A DNA stretch of 54,235 bases from an uncultured Bacilli bacterium (GTDB lineage: Bacteria; Bacillota_I; Bacilli_A; RF39; UBA660): NCBI GenBank assembly GCA_934097105.1, contig CAKONI010000003.1, positions 1 to 54,235 of the forward strand. The letters are read 5' to 3'. How positions within the stretch are numbered: position 1 is the first letter of the stretch; every line of letters begins with the position of its first letter. The position numbers and the translations under genes are program-made. Below the pieces are notes generated by a model. That model searched no databases. It was not told the origin of the DNA and worked only from the letters and a program-made list of their open reading frames with translations. Below are positions 34,512-42,091 of the stretch, piece by piece.

Positions 34512-34539
34512 TATTCTATGAATAAATGTTTAATATTGT
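34512..34539 (-). promoter_or_regulatory. SigK-like promoter of gerE
   Basis: CATAGAATA (34512-34520) exactly fits the SigK -10 pattern CATAnnnTA, with AC at 34538-34539 and a 17-bp spacer. gerE is SigK-transcribed in Bacillus. Confidence 0.65.
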
Positions 34540-34557
34540 GAGAGAGCATTGCCTAAT

Positions 34558-35130
34558 TTAGGAAAATTTTATTGATATACTCATTGCTTCATCATATTCA
34601 TTTTGAATTGTTCTCATAATTTTATTGGCTAGTTTTACATCATGTTTATCGCTTTCAATTACTACTTCTATTTTGTTATCATCTTGCTTAACATAGGCAT
34701 TAAGGGAATAATCTTCTTTTATTTTTTTCTCTAAGGAGTCTTCTTGCCCCTTGATTGTATTAATTTCTTTCATTTCTTCATATGCTGTATTTTTTTCTTC
34801 ACTACTTTTACTTTTATCGTTAATTACTTTATTTAAGGTATCGAGAATTTCTGCTCTTTCTGAGTCAAGTTTAATTTTTAAAGTTTCTACGTAACTTGTG
34901 TTTTCTTTGTTAACATTTTCTGTTTTTTCATCATTGCCTTTATTTTTTGTGGTATCTTTATTTTCAATATTGTCTTTAGTTGTACTTTCTTTTTTGGTAT
35001 CAGTGGTATTGCTATCGGAGATAGAACTTTTGCTTTCGAAAATTTCATTGGGCATGGTAACATAGTATACACCAAGTACTAGTACTAAACTAAATAAAGT
35101 TAAAAACCATAATCCTTGTTTATTAATCAT
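34558..35130 (-). CDS. spoIIIAH: Stage III sporulation protein AH
   Basis: SpoIIIAH is the mother-cell half of the zipper/channel with SpoIIQ across the intermembrane space. The 190-residue protein opens MINKQGLWFLTLFSLVLVLGVYYVTMP, the characteristic single membrane helix and start. A long Ser/Thr/Lys/Asn-rich linker and a C-terminal ring-building (YscJ/FliF-like) domain follow, the latter with ERAEILDTLNKVI, TAYEEMKEINTI and NAYVKQDDNKIEVVIESD. ATG 35130 follows AGGAGG; the longer frame upstream overlaps the promoter. It lies directly after efp, as the spoIIIA operon does in Bacillus, but spoIIIAA-AG are absent here. Confidence 0.9.
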   Translation of the reverse strand: MINKQGLWFLTLFSLVLVLGVYYVTMPNEIFESKSSISDSNTTDTKKESTTKDNIENKDTTKNKGNDEKTENVNKENTSYVETLKIKLDSERAEILDTLNKVINDKSKSSEEKNTAYEEMKEINTIKGQEDSLEKKIKEDYSLNAYVKQDDNKIEVVIESDKHDVKLANKIMRTIQNEYDEAMSISIKFS

Positions 35131-35149
35131 AACATTTTCCTCCTGATAA

Positions 35150-35178
35150 ATTGTATGAGAAAAATGAAAAATAATCAC
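35150..35178 (-). promoter_or_regulatory. SigE-like promoter of spoIIIAH
   Basis: CATACAAT (35150-35157) is a perfect match to the SigE -10 pattern. GTGATTA (35172-35178) stands at the -35 position with a 14-bp gap. Confidence 0.6.
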
Positions 35179-35200
35179 AAAAAAAGAGCTTTATGCTCTT
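35178..35200 (-). terminator. Terminator of the rpmG-efp unit
   Basis: AAGAGC and GCTCTT pair around ATAAA, followed by a T-run on the minus strand. The efp stop codon lies in the loop region. Confidence 0.75.
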
Positions 35201-35748
35201 GAAACGTATTTACCATCTTTAGTAGATACTATTAATGTTTCTCCTTCATTGATAAATAAAGGTACTCTTATTTCATAACCTGTTTCAAGTGTGGCATCTT
35301 TTAATGCGTTTTGAGATGTGTTTCCTTTAACACCAGGTTCTGTTTTTGTTACTTTAAGTTCTACTTTGTCTGGGAGAATAAGTCCTAGTACTTCTCCTTC
35401 GTAGAAGGTAATATCTAAGTTCAAATTTTCTTTTAGGTACTTAATGTCGTCTCCTAGTACGCTTTTATCAAGTTCTACTTGAGAGTAGTCTTCCATATTC
35501 ATAAATGTGTACACGTCGCCTGTGTTATATAAGAATTGCATAGGTTTTCTTTCAATTCTAGCAGTTTCGCATTTGATACCTGAATTGAAGGTATATTCAA
35601 TTGTAGAACCTGTTCTTAAATTTTTAAGTTTAGTTCTTACAAAGGCTGCTCCTTTACCTGGTTTTACGTGTTGGAATTCTAATATGGTATAAATATTGCC
35701 TTCAACTTTAATAGTCATTCCTGTTTTAAAATCATTTACATTTATCAT
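35191..35748 (-). CDS. efp: Translation elongation factor P
   Basis: EF-P relieves ribosome stalling at polyproline. At 185 residues it is full length, with the three beta-barrel (KOW-like, OB, C-terminal) domains. MINVNDFKTGMTI, the tip loop HVKPGKGAAFVRTK (modifiable Lys in PGKG) and the C-terminal signature LKDATLETGYEIRVPLFINEGE are all present. The Lys at the loop tip fits the Bacillus-type modification. It is probably transcribed with rpmG just upstream. Confidence 0.97.
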   Translation of the reverse strand: MINVNDFKTGMTIKVEGNIYTILEFQHVKPGKGAAFVRTKLKNLRTGSTIEYTFNSGIKCETARIERKPMQFLYNTGDVYTFMNMEDYSQVELDKSVLGDDIKYLKENLNLDITFYEGEVLGLILPDKVELKVTKTEPGVKGNTSQNALKDATLETGYEIRVPLFINEGETLIVSTKDGKYVSRA

Positions 35749-35765
35749 AAAATCACCTACTTATA

Positions 35766-35930
35766 TTATTTTTCTTCTTTGTGAAGTGTATGTTTTTTGC
35801 ACACATTACAGTATTTATTTAACTCTAGACGTTCTGGAGTATTTTTTACATTCTTATCAGTACGATAATTTTGTGATTTACAAACTGTACAAGTAAGTGT
35901 CTTATATTGTCTATTTCCTACTTTTGCCAT
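35766..35930 (-). CDS. rpmG: 50S ribosomal protein L33
   Basis: The 54-residue zinc-ribbon-type L33 reads LTCTVCKSQNYRTDKN..., then ERLELNKYCNVCKKHTLHKE. Four cysteines are in two CxxC pairs, so this is the zinc-binding (C+) form. The ATG at 35930 follows GAGGAGGG. Translation is short, so length-filtered gene calls may miss it. It lies 17 bp upstream of efp. Confidence 0.96.
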   Translation of the reverse strand: MAKVGNRQYKTLTCTVCKSQNYRTDKNVKNTPERLELNKYCNVCKKHTLHKEEK

Positions 35931-35956
35931 GTTATTCCCTCCTCATTTCCATAAGT

Positions 35957-35984
35957 ATTATATCAGATTTTTTATAAAATGCAA
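35957..35984 (-). promoter_or_regulatory. Promoter of rpmG-efp
   Basis: TTGCAT (35979-35984), a 16-bp spacer and an extended TGATATAAT (-10 at 35957-35962). Confidence 0.6.
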
Positions 35985-36158
35985 AATATTTTTTAATATT
36001 TATTAATATTTTTTTCACTTGTAAAGGTAAATTGAACCCTAAAGTAGAACTTAAACGTTTTTTCGTACATAATTTATACAATATTTTATTGTTTAATATA
36101 TTTAAAAAAGCATAATAATACATATTTTTTATATTTATTTAGCATAATATATAATGTG

Positions 36159-36182
36159 CCTAGTATCCCGTGTGGAACTAGG
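36159..36182 (-). ncRNA. 3' hairpin at the stop of the AbiF-like gene, loop complementary to the 5' hairpin
   Basis: CCTAGT (36159-36164) pairs with ACTAGG (36177-36182). The 12-nt loop (36165-36176) is the exact reverse complement, on the same transcript, of the loop of the leader hairpin at 37165-37188. The gene's TAG stop lies in the stem. No T-run follows, so it is not a simple terminator. Confidence 0.6.
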
Positions 36183-37143
36183 ACTTTCTTATTTGACCCC
36201 AACCATATGGAAAACCCATGGTTTTTTTTATGTCTTCTATACTTATTGATTCTAATTTATTAGCAATACTATATATTCTACCGTTTACTTTATTGTAGAA
36301 ATGATTAAAATCTTTTTCAGATAGTACTATTCTAAGTACAATTGTTAAAGCAAATAAGTCATTTTTACCTTGAATATATTGATTACCATGAATTGGTATA
36401 TTTAATGCACTATGATATTTTGTATCTGGTAAACTTATTTTTTTAAATGATGTAGAATCATATAATCTTTCATCGTGAGCACATAAGTTTCTCCAAAATG
36501 CTAACATTTTAATATAAATACATAAATTTCCTTCATTAACATTAAAATGTTTTGCTATTTTAACTCTTAAAGGTTGCTTCATAAATTCGTAAAATTTTGA
36601 AATTGTTCCTAATGTCAATGCATTTACTAGAACCCATAAGGGAATATAACCATGTTTCATAATATAATGATTAATGTAATCTTTTTTCTCAATAGAATCT
36701 GCTATTTCTTTTTGAATAGAGGAAATTAAATATTGAATATTTTTTATTCTTTTCTCTACTACTTCATCTTTATTACTATTAGTTTTTAATGTATCAAAGT
36801 TATCTATTTTTAAATAATTATCATGTCCATATTCTTCTGAAAAGTAATATGCTACTAATGTTTTTAATCTATTTTCAATTTTTAAAATATTTTCTAAATA
36901 AACAATTCTCATACTTCTATCAAATTCAGATAAATAAAATAATTCTTCATATTTTGCATTGTTTTTAAATATTTCGTTACCATTAGCATCTGTTGTTACA
37001 AATAATTTTTTATAACTATTAATCGTATTATAGTAGTTAGTTTCTAATAATTTTTCTTTTGCAAATTCTTCATCATCAAATACTAATCCTCTATTTTTTA
37101 GTATCTCAATTTGCTCATCTATTGTTTTAAATTCCTTTAGCAT
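36178..37143 (-). CDS. Abi_2 (AbiD/AbiF-like) abortive-infection HEPN protein
   Basis: The 321-residue protein shows Abi_2 family hallmarks: LLETNYYNTINSYKKLF (about 33-49), EFDRSMRIVYLENILKIENRLKTLVAYYFSEEYG (about 73-106), YIPLWVLVNALTLGTISKFY (about 166-185) and the HEPN active-site motif RNLCAHDERLYD with R218 and H223. Such proteins are phage-triggered RNases or toxins. AbiF-type members have been reported with associated structured RNAs and proposed as relatives of Cas13 HEPN domains; that is literature recall, not shown here. It has its own promoter, a GGAG ribosome-binding site directly after a terminator-type hairpin, and a second hairpin at its stop. Flanking genes are housekeeping, so it is probably an inserted defence module. 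Confidence 0.88.
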   Translation of the reverse strand: MLKEFKTIDEQIEILKNRGLVFDDEEFAKEKLLETNYYNTINSYKKLFVTTDANGNEIFKNNAKYEELFYLSEFDRSMRIVYLENILKIENRLKTLVAYYFSEEYGHDNYLKIDNFDTLKTNSNKDEVVEKRIKNIQYLISSIQKEIADSIEKKDYINHYIMKHGYIPLWVLVNALTLGTISKFYEFMKQPLRVKIAKHFNVNEGNLCIYIKMLAFWRNLCAHDERLYDSTSFKKISLPDTKYHSALNIPIHGNQYIQGKNDLFALTIVLRIVLSEKDFNHFYNKVNGRIYSIANKLESISIEDIKKTMGFPYGWGQIRKS

Positions 37144-37155
37144 AGCATCATCTCC

Positions 37156-37188
37156 AAAAAAAATCTCTGGTCCACACGGGATCCAGAG
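37156..37188 (-). ncRNA. Leader hairpin/terminator giving a ~40-nt RNA before the AbiF-like gene
   Basis: On the minus strand CTCTGG (37183-37188 complement), the 12-nt loop ATCCCGTGTGGA and CCAGAG form a stem followed directly by ATTTTTTTT. With the promoter at 37204-37232, a transcript starting near 37197 would end here as a short RNA; read-through would express the AbiF-like gene. The loop is perfectly complementary to that of the 3' hairpin at 36159-36182. Confidence 0.6.
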
Positions 37189-37203
37189 CTCATTTACATA
37201 TTC

Positions 37204-37232
37204 ATTATATACCTGTTTAAAATAAATTGCAA
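37204..37232 (-). promoter_or_regulatory. Promoter of the AbiF-like gene and its leader RNA
   Basis: TTGCAA (37227-37232) and TATAAT (37204-37209) have a 17-bp spacer on the minus strand. Confidence 0.75.
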
Positions 37233-37240
37233 GTTTTTTT

Positions 37241-37300
37241 GCGGTTTTTATTACTTTTTGCGGTTTTTATTACTTTTTTTGCGGTTTTTATCACTTTAAG
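37241..37300. repeat. Three tandem 19-21 bp repeats upstream of the abi promoter
   Basis: Copies begin at 37241, 37260 and 37281 with the shared core GCGGTTTTTATTAC (third copy TATCAC) and differ in T-tract length. They sit between the priA stop and the -35 box, so they could bind a regulator or be part of an RNA made by read-through from priA. Confidence 0.8.
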
Positions 37301-37327
37301 AAGTAAAGAAATTTATATTTTATATAT

Positions 37328-39487
37328 TTATAATCTTATGGGATCTAAGTCAATTTCTACTCTTACATTTTTGTCATTGTAGAATCTTTTTACTATTTGC
37401 ATAAGTATTTCTCTTATGTTGTTTACATTTTTATATTTTATTATTATTTGAAATCTATATTCATTGTTTATCTTAAATACATTGGCAAGTGATGGTCCAA
37501 TTACAGTTTCATTTACTTTTTGTTTTAGATAGTCTCCTATTTTTCTACTGAAATTGCTGGCGGTTTCATAATCTTTGGAAATTACTCTTATTAAGCATAA
37601 ATTACAAAAAGGTGGATAGTATAATTTTTTTCTAAATTCCATTTCTTCTTTGTAGAATCCTACATAATCACTGTTAAGTGAGTGTCTTATTGCGTAATGA
37701 TCGGGATTGAAGGTTTGGATGAAGACTTTTCCTTCCTTTTTTCCTCTTCCACTTCTTCCGGATACTTGATTAAGGAGTTCGAAAGTGACTTCACTGCTTC
37801 TGAAATCGGGGATGTTTAAACTGATGTCTGCATTAAGGGCGCCGACTAAGGTAACGTTTTCAAAATCAAGTCCTTTTGCAATCATTTGGGTTCCTAAGAG
37901 AATATCATATTTTTTTTCTCTAAATTCTTTTATTATTTTTTCGTGGGAATTTTTACCTGTTGTTGTGTCTACGTCCATTCTTACTATTCTAGCGTCTGGT
38001 ATAAATTTTTTTATGGATTCTACTGCTTTTTCTGTGCCGAATCCAAATTCTTTATATTCTTCGTTACATTTTTTGCAGTTTTTTTCTTTTTTTAGGGCAT
38101 ATCCGCAGTAGTGACATCTAAGCATATTGGAACTTTTGTGATAAGTCATTGCTATGTCACAGTTCGGGCATTTTTCAGTGTGTCCACAATTTGGGCATAC
38201 GACAATTGAGGAATATCCTCTTTTATTTAAGAAGAGAATTGCTTGTTCATTTTTACTTAATACATTTTTTATTTCTTCGATGAGTTTATTTGAAAAATAA
38301 TCGTTATTTTTTCTAAATTCTTTGTTCATGTCGATAATATTTATACTTGGTTTGGTATTGTTGTATCTATTTTTTAAGGTTAAAAGTTCGTAGTCTCCTT
38401 TTAGTGCTCTGGTGTAACTTTCAATTTTTGGGGTTGCGCTTCCTAGAATAAGTGGACATTTATGATATTGACTTCGCCATTTGGCTATTTCTGCTGCGTT
38501 ATATCTAGGATTGTTTTCTTGTTTATAACTTGAGGTGTGTTCTTCATCAATAATTATGATTCCGATGTTTTTTAGGGGTGCAAAAATGGCACTTCTTGCT
38601 CCGATTACGACGTCAACTTTTCCTTCATTTATTTTTCTCCATTCGTCGTATTTTTCGCCTTCACTAAGTCTACTGTGAAGACAGGCTATTCTTTCAAAGT
38701 AAGATGTAAATTTATCTACAATTTGAGGGGTAAGGGAGATTTCAGGTACTAAAAATATTGCAGTTTTTCCTTGGTTTATTACTTTTTCAATGAGTTTCAT
38801 ATAGACGTTTGTTTTGCCGGATCCCGTAACACCGAATAGTAAGAAGGTTTTATTTATGTTTAGGGAATCGCTGACTTTATCAAATACGAGTTTTTGTTCA
38901 TTGTTTAACATGAAGTCTTTTTTTTCTTTTAGTTTGATATTATGTCTATATACTTCTTTTTCTTCGATAAGGATGATATCTTTTTTTATTAAGGTACTTA
39001 AACTACTTTTTGATATGAGTTCTAAATCTTTTTTTAATAATTTATTTTTTCCTAATTTTTTGATAATTTCTGTTTGTGTTTTGTTAAGAGTTAAGTCATC
39101 TAAATTAATTTTTTCATTTATATAAACGTATTTTTCTTTTTTTATTTTTATTTTGGGGGTATTTTTTGCCTTAAGGGCTTTAGGAAGCATGGCACTGTAA
39201 CAACTCATAAGTGATGATAGGGTTATGTTTTTCATAAATGTTCCTAAATCGAGTAGTTCTTTGTTGAGTACAGAGTTTTGATCGACTAATTTTATTACTT
39301 CTTTAAGTTCTATATTTTCTTCGTTGGTTCCTAATGAGAGGACGAAGGCTTCAAGGGTGCGACCACCGAAGGGTACTAAAACTCTCATGCCTACTTTTAT
39401 AAATTCTTCCATATTACTAGGGACTTTGTATGTGAATGTCTTGTCGAAAAAGACGTGTTTTAATTCTACTAAACAATTACAGGTCAT
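37328..39487 (-). CDS. priA: Primosomal replication restart helicase PriA
   Basis: The 719-residue 3'-to-5' helicase reloads the replisome at stalled forks. It has an N-terminal 3'BD domain (VELKHVFFDKTFTYKVP), Walker A GVTGSGKTNVY, the DEAH-type box IIIDEEHTSSYKQ and helicase motifs LGSATPKIES and QVSGRSGR. The zinc-binding insert carries cysteines CPNCGHTEKCPNC, CHYCGYAL and CKKC, and DPIRL forms the C-terminus. A strong AGGAGG precedes the ATG. The usual neighbours coaBC, def or fmt are not next to it. Confidence 0.96.
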   Translation of the reverse strand: MTCNCLVELKHVFFDKTFTYKVPSNMEEFIKVGMRVLVPFGGRTLEAFVLSLGTNEENIELKEVIKLVDQNSVLNKELLDLGTFMKNITLSSLMSCYSAMLPKALKAKNTPKIKIKKEKYVYINEKINLDDLTLNKTQTEIIKKLGKNKLLKKDLELISKSSLSTLIKKDIILIEEKEVYRHNIKLKEKKDFMLNNEQKLVFDKVSDSLNINKTFLLFGVTGSGKTNVYMKLIEKVINQGKTAIFLVPEISLTPQIVDKFTSYFERIACLHSRLSEGEKYDEWRKINEGKVDVVIGARSAIFAPLKNIGIIIIDEEHTSSYKQENNPRYNAAEIAKWRSQYHKCPLILGSATPKIESYTRALKGDYELLTLKNRYNNTKPSINIIDMNKEFRKNNDYFSNKLIEEIKNVLSKNEQAILFLNKRGYSSIVVCPNCGHTEKCPNCDIAMTYHKSSNMLRCHYCGYALKKEKNCKKCNEEYKEFGFGTEKAVESIKKFIPDARIVRMDVDTTTGKNSHEKIIKEFREKKYDILLGTQMIAKGLDFENVTLVGALNADISLNIPDFRSSEVTFELLNQVSGRSGRGKKEGKVFIQTFNPDHYAIRHSLNSDYVGFYKEEMEFRKKLYYPPFCNLCLIRVISKDYETASNFSRKIGDYLKQKVNETVIGPSLANVFKINNEYRFQIIIKYKNVNNIREILMQIVKRFYNDKNVRVEIDLDPIRL

Positions 39488-39563
39488 TTTATTACCTCCT
39501 TAGTACCACTATAACATTTTTATTCATTAAATGAAACATATTTTTTATATTTTTAACTTATGC

Positions 39564-39569
39564 TATAAT
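39564..39569 (+). promoter_or_regulatory. Extended -10 promoter of yigZ
   Basis: TGCTATAAT (-10 at 39564-39569) has no good -35. The leader before the start codon is only about 10 nt. Confidence 0.45.
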
Positions 39570-39586
39570 ATTGTTAGGGTGATATT

Positions 39587-40168
39587 GTGTATATTATAAG
39601 GGAAACAAATGAGCATTTAAATATTTTTAAAAATTCTAAGTTTATTAGTAAATGTTTTTATGTGACAAGCAAGGAGGAAATAGAGGAAATAATTTTGAAT
39701 GAGAGGAGAAAATATAAGGATTGCACTCATTTGACTTATGCTTTTAAACTTCAGAATGAGCAAAAGTATAGTGATGATAAGGAGCCTTTGGGTACTGCGG
39801 GAATACCGATTATGAATATCATTTTGAAAAATGAACTTGTGAATATTTTAATTATTGTGATTAGGTACTTTGGGGGTACTAAATTGGGGGCTGGTGGTTT
39901 AATAAGGGCTTATGGTAAAAGTGCGAGTGATGTTATAAAGGATTTAAAAAAGGAAGTATATATATCTTATAATTATTATGAAATAATGACTTCTTATGAT
40001 AATTTAAAACTTTTAAATAGTATTACATTTGATATGGAGGTAACGTCAAAAAATTTTGGTGAGATTATTACATATGATGTAAGAGTTCCTAGGGAAAAAG
40101 ATAATATAGAGAAAGTATTTAAAGATTATAAGGATTTTAAAATAGAAAAGATACCTACATCTCACTAG
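39587..40168 (+). CDS. yigZ: YigZ/IMPACT family protein
   Basis: The 193-residue protein has the UPF0029/IMPACT N-domain (SKFISKCFYVTSKEEIEEII, CTHLTYAFKL, DDKEPLGTAGIPIMNIILKNELVNILIIVIRYFGGTKLGAGGLIRAY) and a C-terminal DUF1949-type ferredoxin-like domain. The family is widely conserved with an uncertain role, possibly related to translation or stress. It starts at GTG 39587, three bases after GGGTGAT. Its last codons overlap those of the convergent argS gene by 14 bp. Confidence 0.93.
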   Translation: MYIIRETNEHLNIFKNSKFISKCFYVTSKEEIEEIILNERRKYKDCTHLTYAFKLQNEQKYSDDKEPLGTAGIPIMNIILKNELVNILIIVIRYFGGTKLGAGGLIRAYGKSASDVIKDLKKEVYISYNYYEIMTSYDNLKLLNSITFDMEVTSKNFGEIITYDVRVPREKDNIEKVFKDYKDFKIEKIPTSH

Positions 40169-40176
40169 GTATCTTT
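40147..40176. terminator. Bidirectional terminator coded inside the overlapping ends of yigZ and argS
   Basis: AAAGATACCT (40147-40156) pairs perfectly with AGGTATCTTT (40167-40176). Both gene ends lie in the hairpin. Confidence 0.8.
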
Positions 40177-41849
40177 ATTATTAATAAACTGAGTAATTTT
40201 TCGATTACGTCATAAGTATAGGAAAGTAAGTTTATCCAGTCTAATTTTTTTGTATTATCGTCTAAATTAGAGATATTATTATTTTGATAGAAGGTGTTTG
40301 TAAGAACTGCTAAATCATATAAGTATTCTGCGATGTGGTGTGGCATTCTTTCTTCGGATGCGCGGGTAACGACTGCGTTTACTTCGAGTAGTTTTTTTCT
40401 TAGATTTCTATCGTCGTCGTTGTAAATGGTACTGCTTAAAGTACTGTCTTTAGTGTTAGAATTAATAAGTTTTCTAATTCTTACTGCAGTATAAAGTATA
40501 TATGGTCCGGTTTTACCATTGACATCTGCGAATCTTTCTATATCAAAAATATAATTTTTTTCACGATTATTTTGAAGATCGGCGAATTTAAGTATTGCGT
40601 TGGTGATTATGTCTATATCTTCATTTTTCATATTTTTATTTGATTCTTTTTTTGATATGAATATTTCTTTTGTTTTGTTTATTAAATCGTCTAATTTTAA
40701 AGTTTCACCGCTTCTGGTTTTGAATGGTTTGCCATCTGGTCCATTGATTGTGCCGAAGTAATTGTGTTCTAAAATGGTATTTTTGGTAAGATTACTTTTT
40801 TTGCAGGCTCTAAAGACTTGTTCGAAGTAAAGTCTTTGTCTATTGTCAACAACATAAAGTATATAATCAGGATTCCAGTCTTTCATTCTTTGATAAATTG
40901 TTGCCATGTCACTGGTGGCGTATAGGTATGCTCCGCTTTTTCCTTCTACTATTAAAGGGGGCATTTCTTTTTTATCTTCTGGTTCGTCTACTCTTATGAT
41001 TTTTGCTCCGTCGTCTATTTCTAATACACCTTTTTTGTCTAAATAGTTCATTAAATCGTCAATATATTTATAACTATCTCTTTCGCCGTACCAATAGTCG
41101 AAGGAAACTCCTAAGTAACTATATACTCTTTTTATGTCATTAAGGGATGCTTCGTACATTTTTTTGAAGTATTCTGTATATTCTTGGTTTCCATCTTGTA
41201 AGTCTTTGGTTATTTTTCTACATTCATTAAGAACGTCTTCGTTTTCTTTGCAAAGTGAGGACATTTTGGGATATATTCTTTGAAGCGTGTCAATATCAAT
41301 ATCCTCCTTACTTATACCTTCTTTTTTTAGACCGTAGATTACTTGTCCCATTTGTAGTCCAAAGTCACCAAGGTGTACGTCTCCGATTACGTTGTATCCT
41401 TTTGCTTTTAGGATTTCGTATATGGATTGTCCGATGATTGCGGGTCTCATATGTCCAACGTGAAGGGGTTTTGCTATGTTTGGTCCGCCGTAATCGACGA
41501 CGCAGGTTTTATCCTCTTTTATTTTGGAAATCCCATAATTACCTTCGGTTATATTTTTATTTAGACAATCTAGTATTAATTTGTCACTCATTTTAATATT
41601 AATAAAACCGGGAATACATTCTTCTACTTTTAGGAAGTAATTATCAAAATCACTAAGTTCGTTTATTTTACTGGTAATTTCTTTGGCTATTTCTAAAGGA
41701 TTAAGGCCTTTTTCTTTAGCGATTACGAAGGCACTGTTGTTTTGGTAATCAAATGGTGGTTTATTAGAGATACTTATCTTAGCATAGTCTTCTGAATAAC
41801 CTAAGTCTTTAAATACAATTTTTAATTTACTTTCTATCTTTTCTTTCAT
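40155..41849 (-). CDS. argS: Arginyl-tRNA synthetase
   Basis: This class I synthetase charges tRNA-Arg. The 564-residue protein has the N-terminal Add-1 domain, the HIGH-type motif PNIAKPLHVGHMRPAIIG, GDVHLGDFGLQMG, YATSDMATIYQRM, YVVDNRQRLYFEQVF and the KMSK-region equivalent GKPFKTRSGETLKLDDL. An alpha-helical anticodon-binding domain follows, with SEERMPHHIAEYLYDLA. It follows a T-box leader and AAGGAGGA. Control by uncharged tRNA-Arg is therefore expected. Confidence 0.96.
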   Translation of the reverse strand: MKEKIESKLKIVFKDLGYSEDYAKISISNKPPFDYQNNSAFVIAKEKGLNPLEIAKEITSKINELSDFDNYFLKVEECIPGFINIKMSDKLILDCLNKNITEGNYGISKIKEDKTCVVDYGGPNIAKPLHVGHMRPAIIGQSIYEILKAKGYNVIGDVHLGDFGLQMGQVIYGLKKEGISKEDIDIDTLQRIYPKMSSLCKENEDVLNECRKITKDLQDGNQEYTEYFKKMYEASLNDIKRVYSYLGVSFDYWYGERDSYKYIDDLMNYLDKKGVLEIDDGAKIIRVDEPEDKKEMPPLIVEGKSGAYLYATSDMATIYQRMKDWNPDYILYVVDNRQRLYFEQVFRACKKSNLTKNTILEHNYFGTINGPDGKPFKTRSGETLKLDDLINKTKEIFISKKESNKNMKNEDIDIITNAILKFADLQNNREKNYIFDIERFADVNGKTGPYILYTAVRIRKLINSNTKDSTLSSTIYNDDDRNLRKKLLEVNAVVTRASEERMPHHIAEYLYDLAVLTNTFYQNNNISNLDDNTKKLDWINLLSYTYDVIEKLLSLLIIKIPSEM

Positions 41850-41861
41850 AAATTCCTCCTT

Positions 41862-42056
41862 AAAAATAAAAAGGCACTACCAAAGGACGAATAAATCGTG
41901 GTACCACCTTATTTTTAACTCATATTTTAACGCAAACTTTTTTTGCGGATCCTTACTAAAGGATACGTTCGTAAGTAATTAATTATCTAGTTTTCACTAT
42001 TCTAGACTCACTTTTAATCATTTTTCTTACTACTACTTCCTTATAATCGCAAGTTA
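41862..42056 (-). promoter_or_regulatory. T-box riboswitch upstream of argS
   Basis: The T-box core AAGGTGGTACCACG (about 41897-41911) is followed by CGTCCTTTGGTAGTGCC and a T-run (terminator). The alternative antiterminator pairs with the tRNA 3' end. A stem I region with AGTAGTAGTAAG (around 42030) lies at the 5' end. I did not assign the specifier codon with certainty. Confidence 0.9.
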
Positions 42057-42062
42057 TCTAAA

Positions 42063-42091
42063 ATAATATCAATCTTTTTTTAATTTGTCAA
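42063..42091 (-). promoter_or_regulatory. Promoter of the argS T-box
   Basis: A perfect TTGACA (42086-42091), a 17-bp spacer and TGATATTAT (-10 at 42063-42068). The -35 overlaps the end of the upstream ATPase gene. Confidence 0.75.

Noticed and set aside
35932..36123. 63-codon minus-strand frame upstream of rpmG
   Set aside because: It has no ribosome-binding site or family resemblance, overlaps the rpmG promoter, and is typical AT-rich chance sequence.
37241..37300. CRISPR-like array near the HEPN gene
   Set aside because: The repeats are directly adjacent with no spacers and only three copies, so this is not a CRISPR array.
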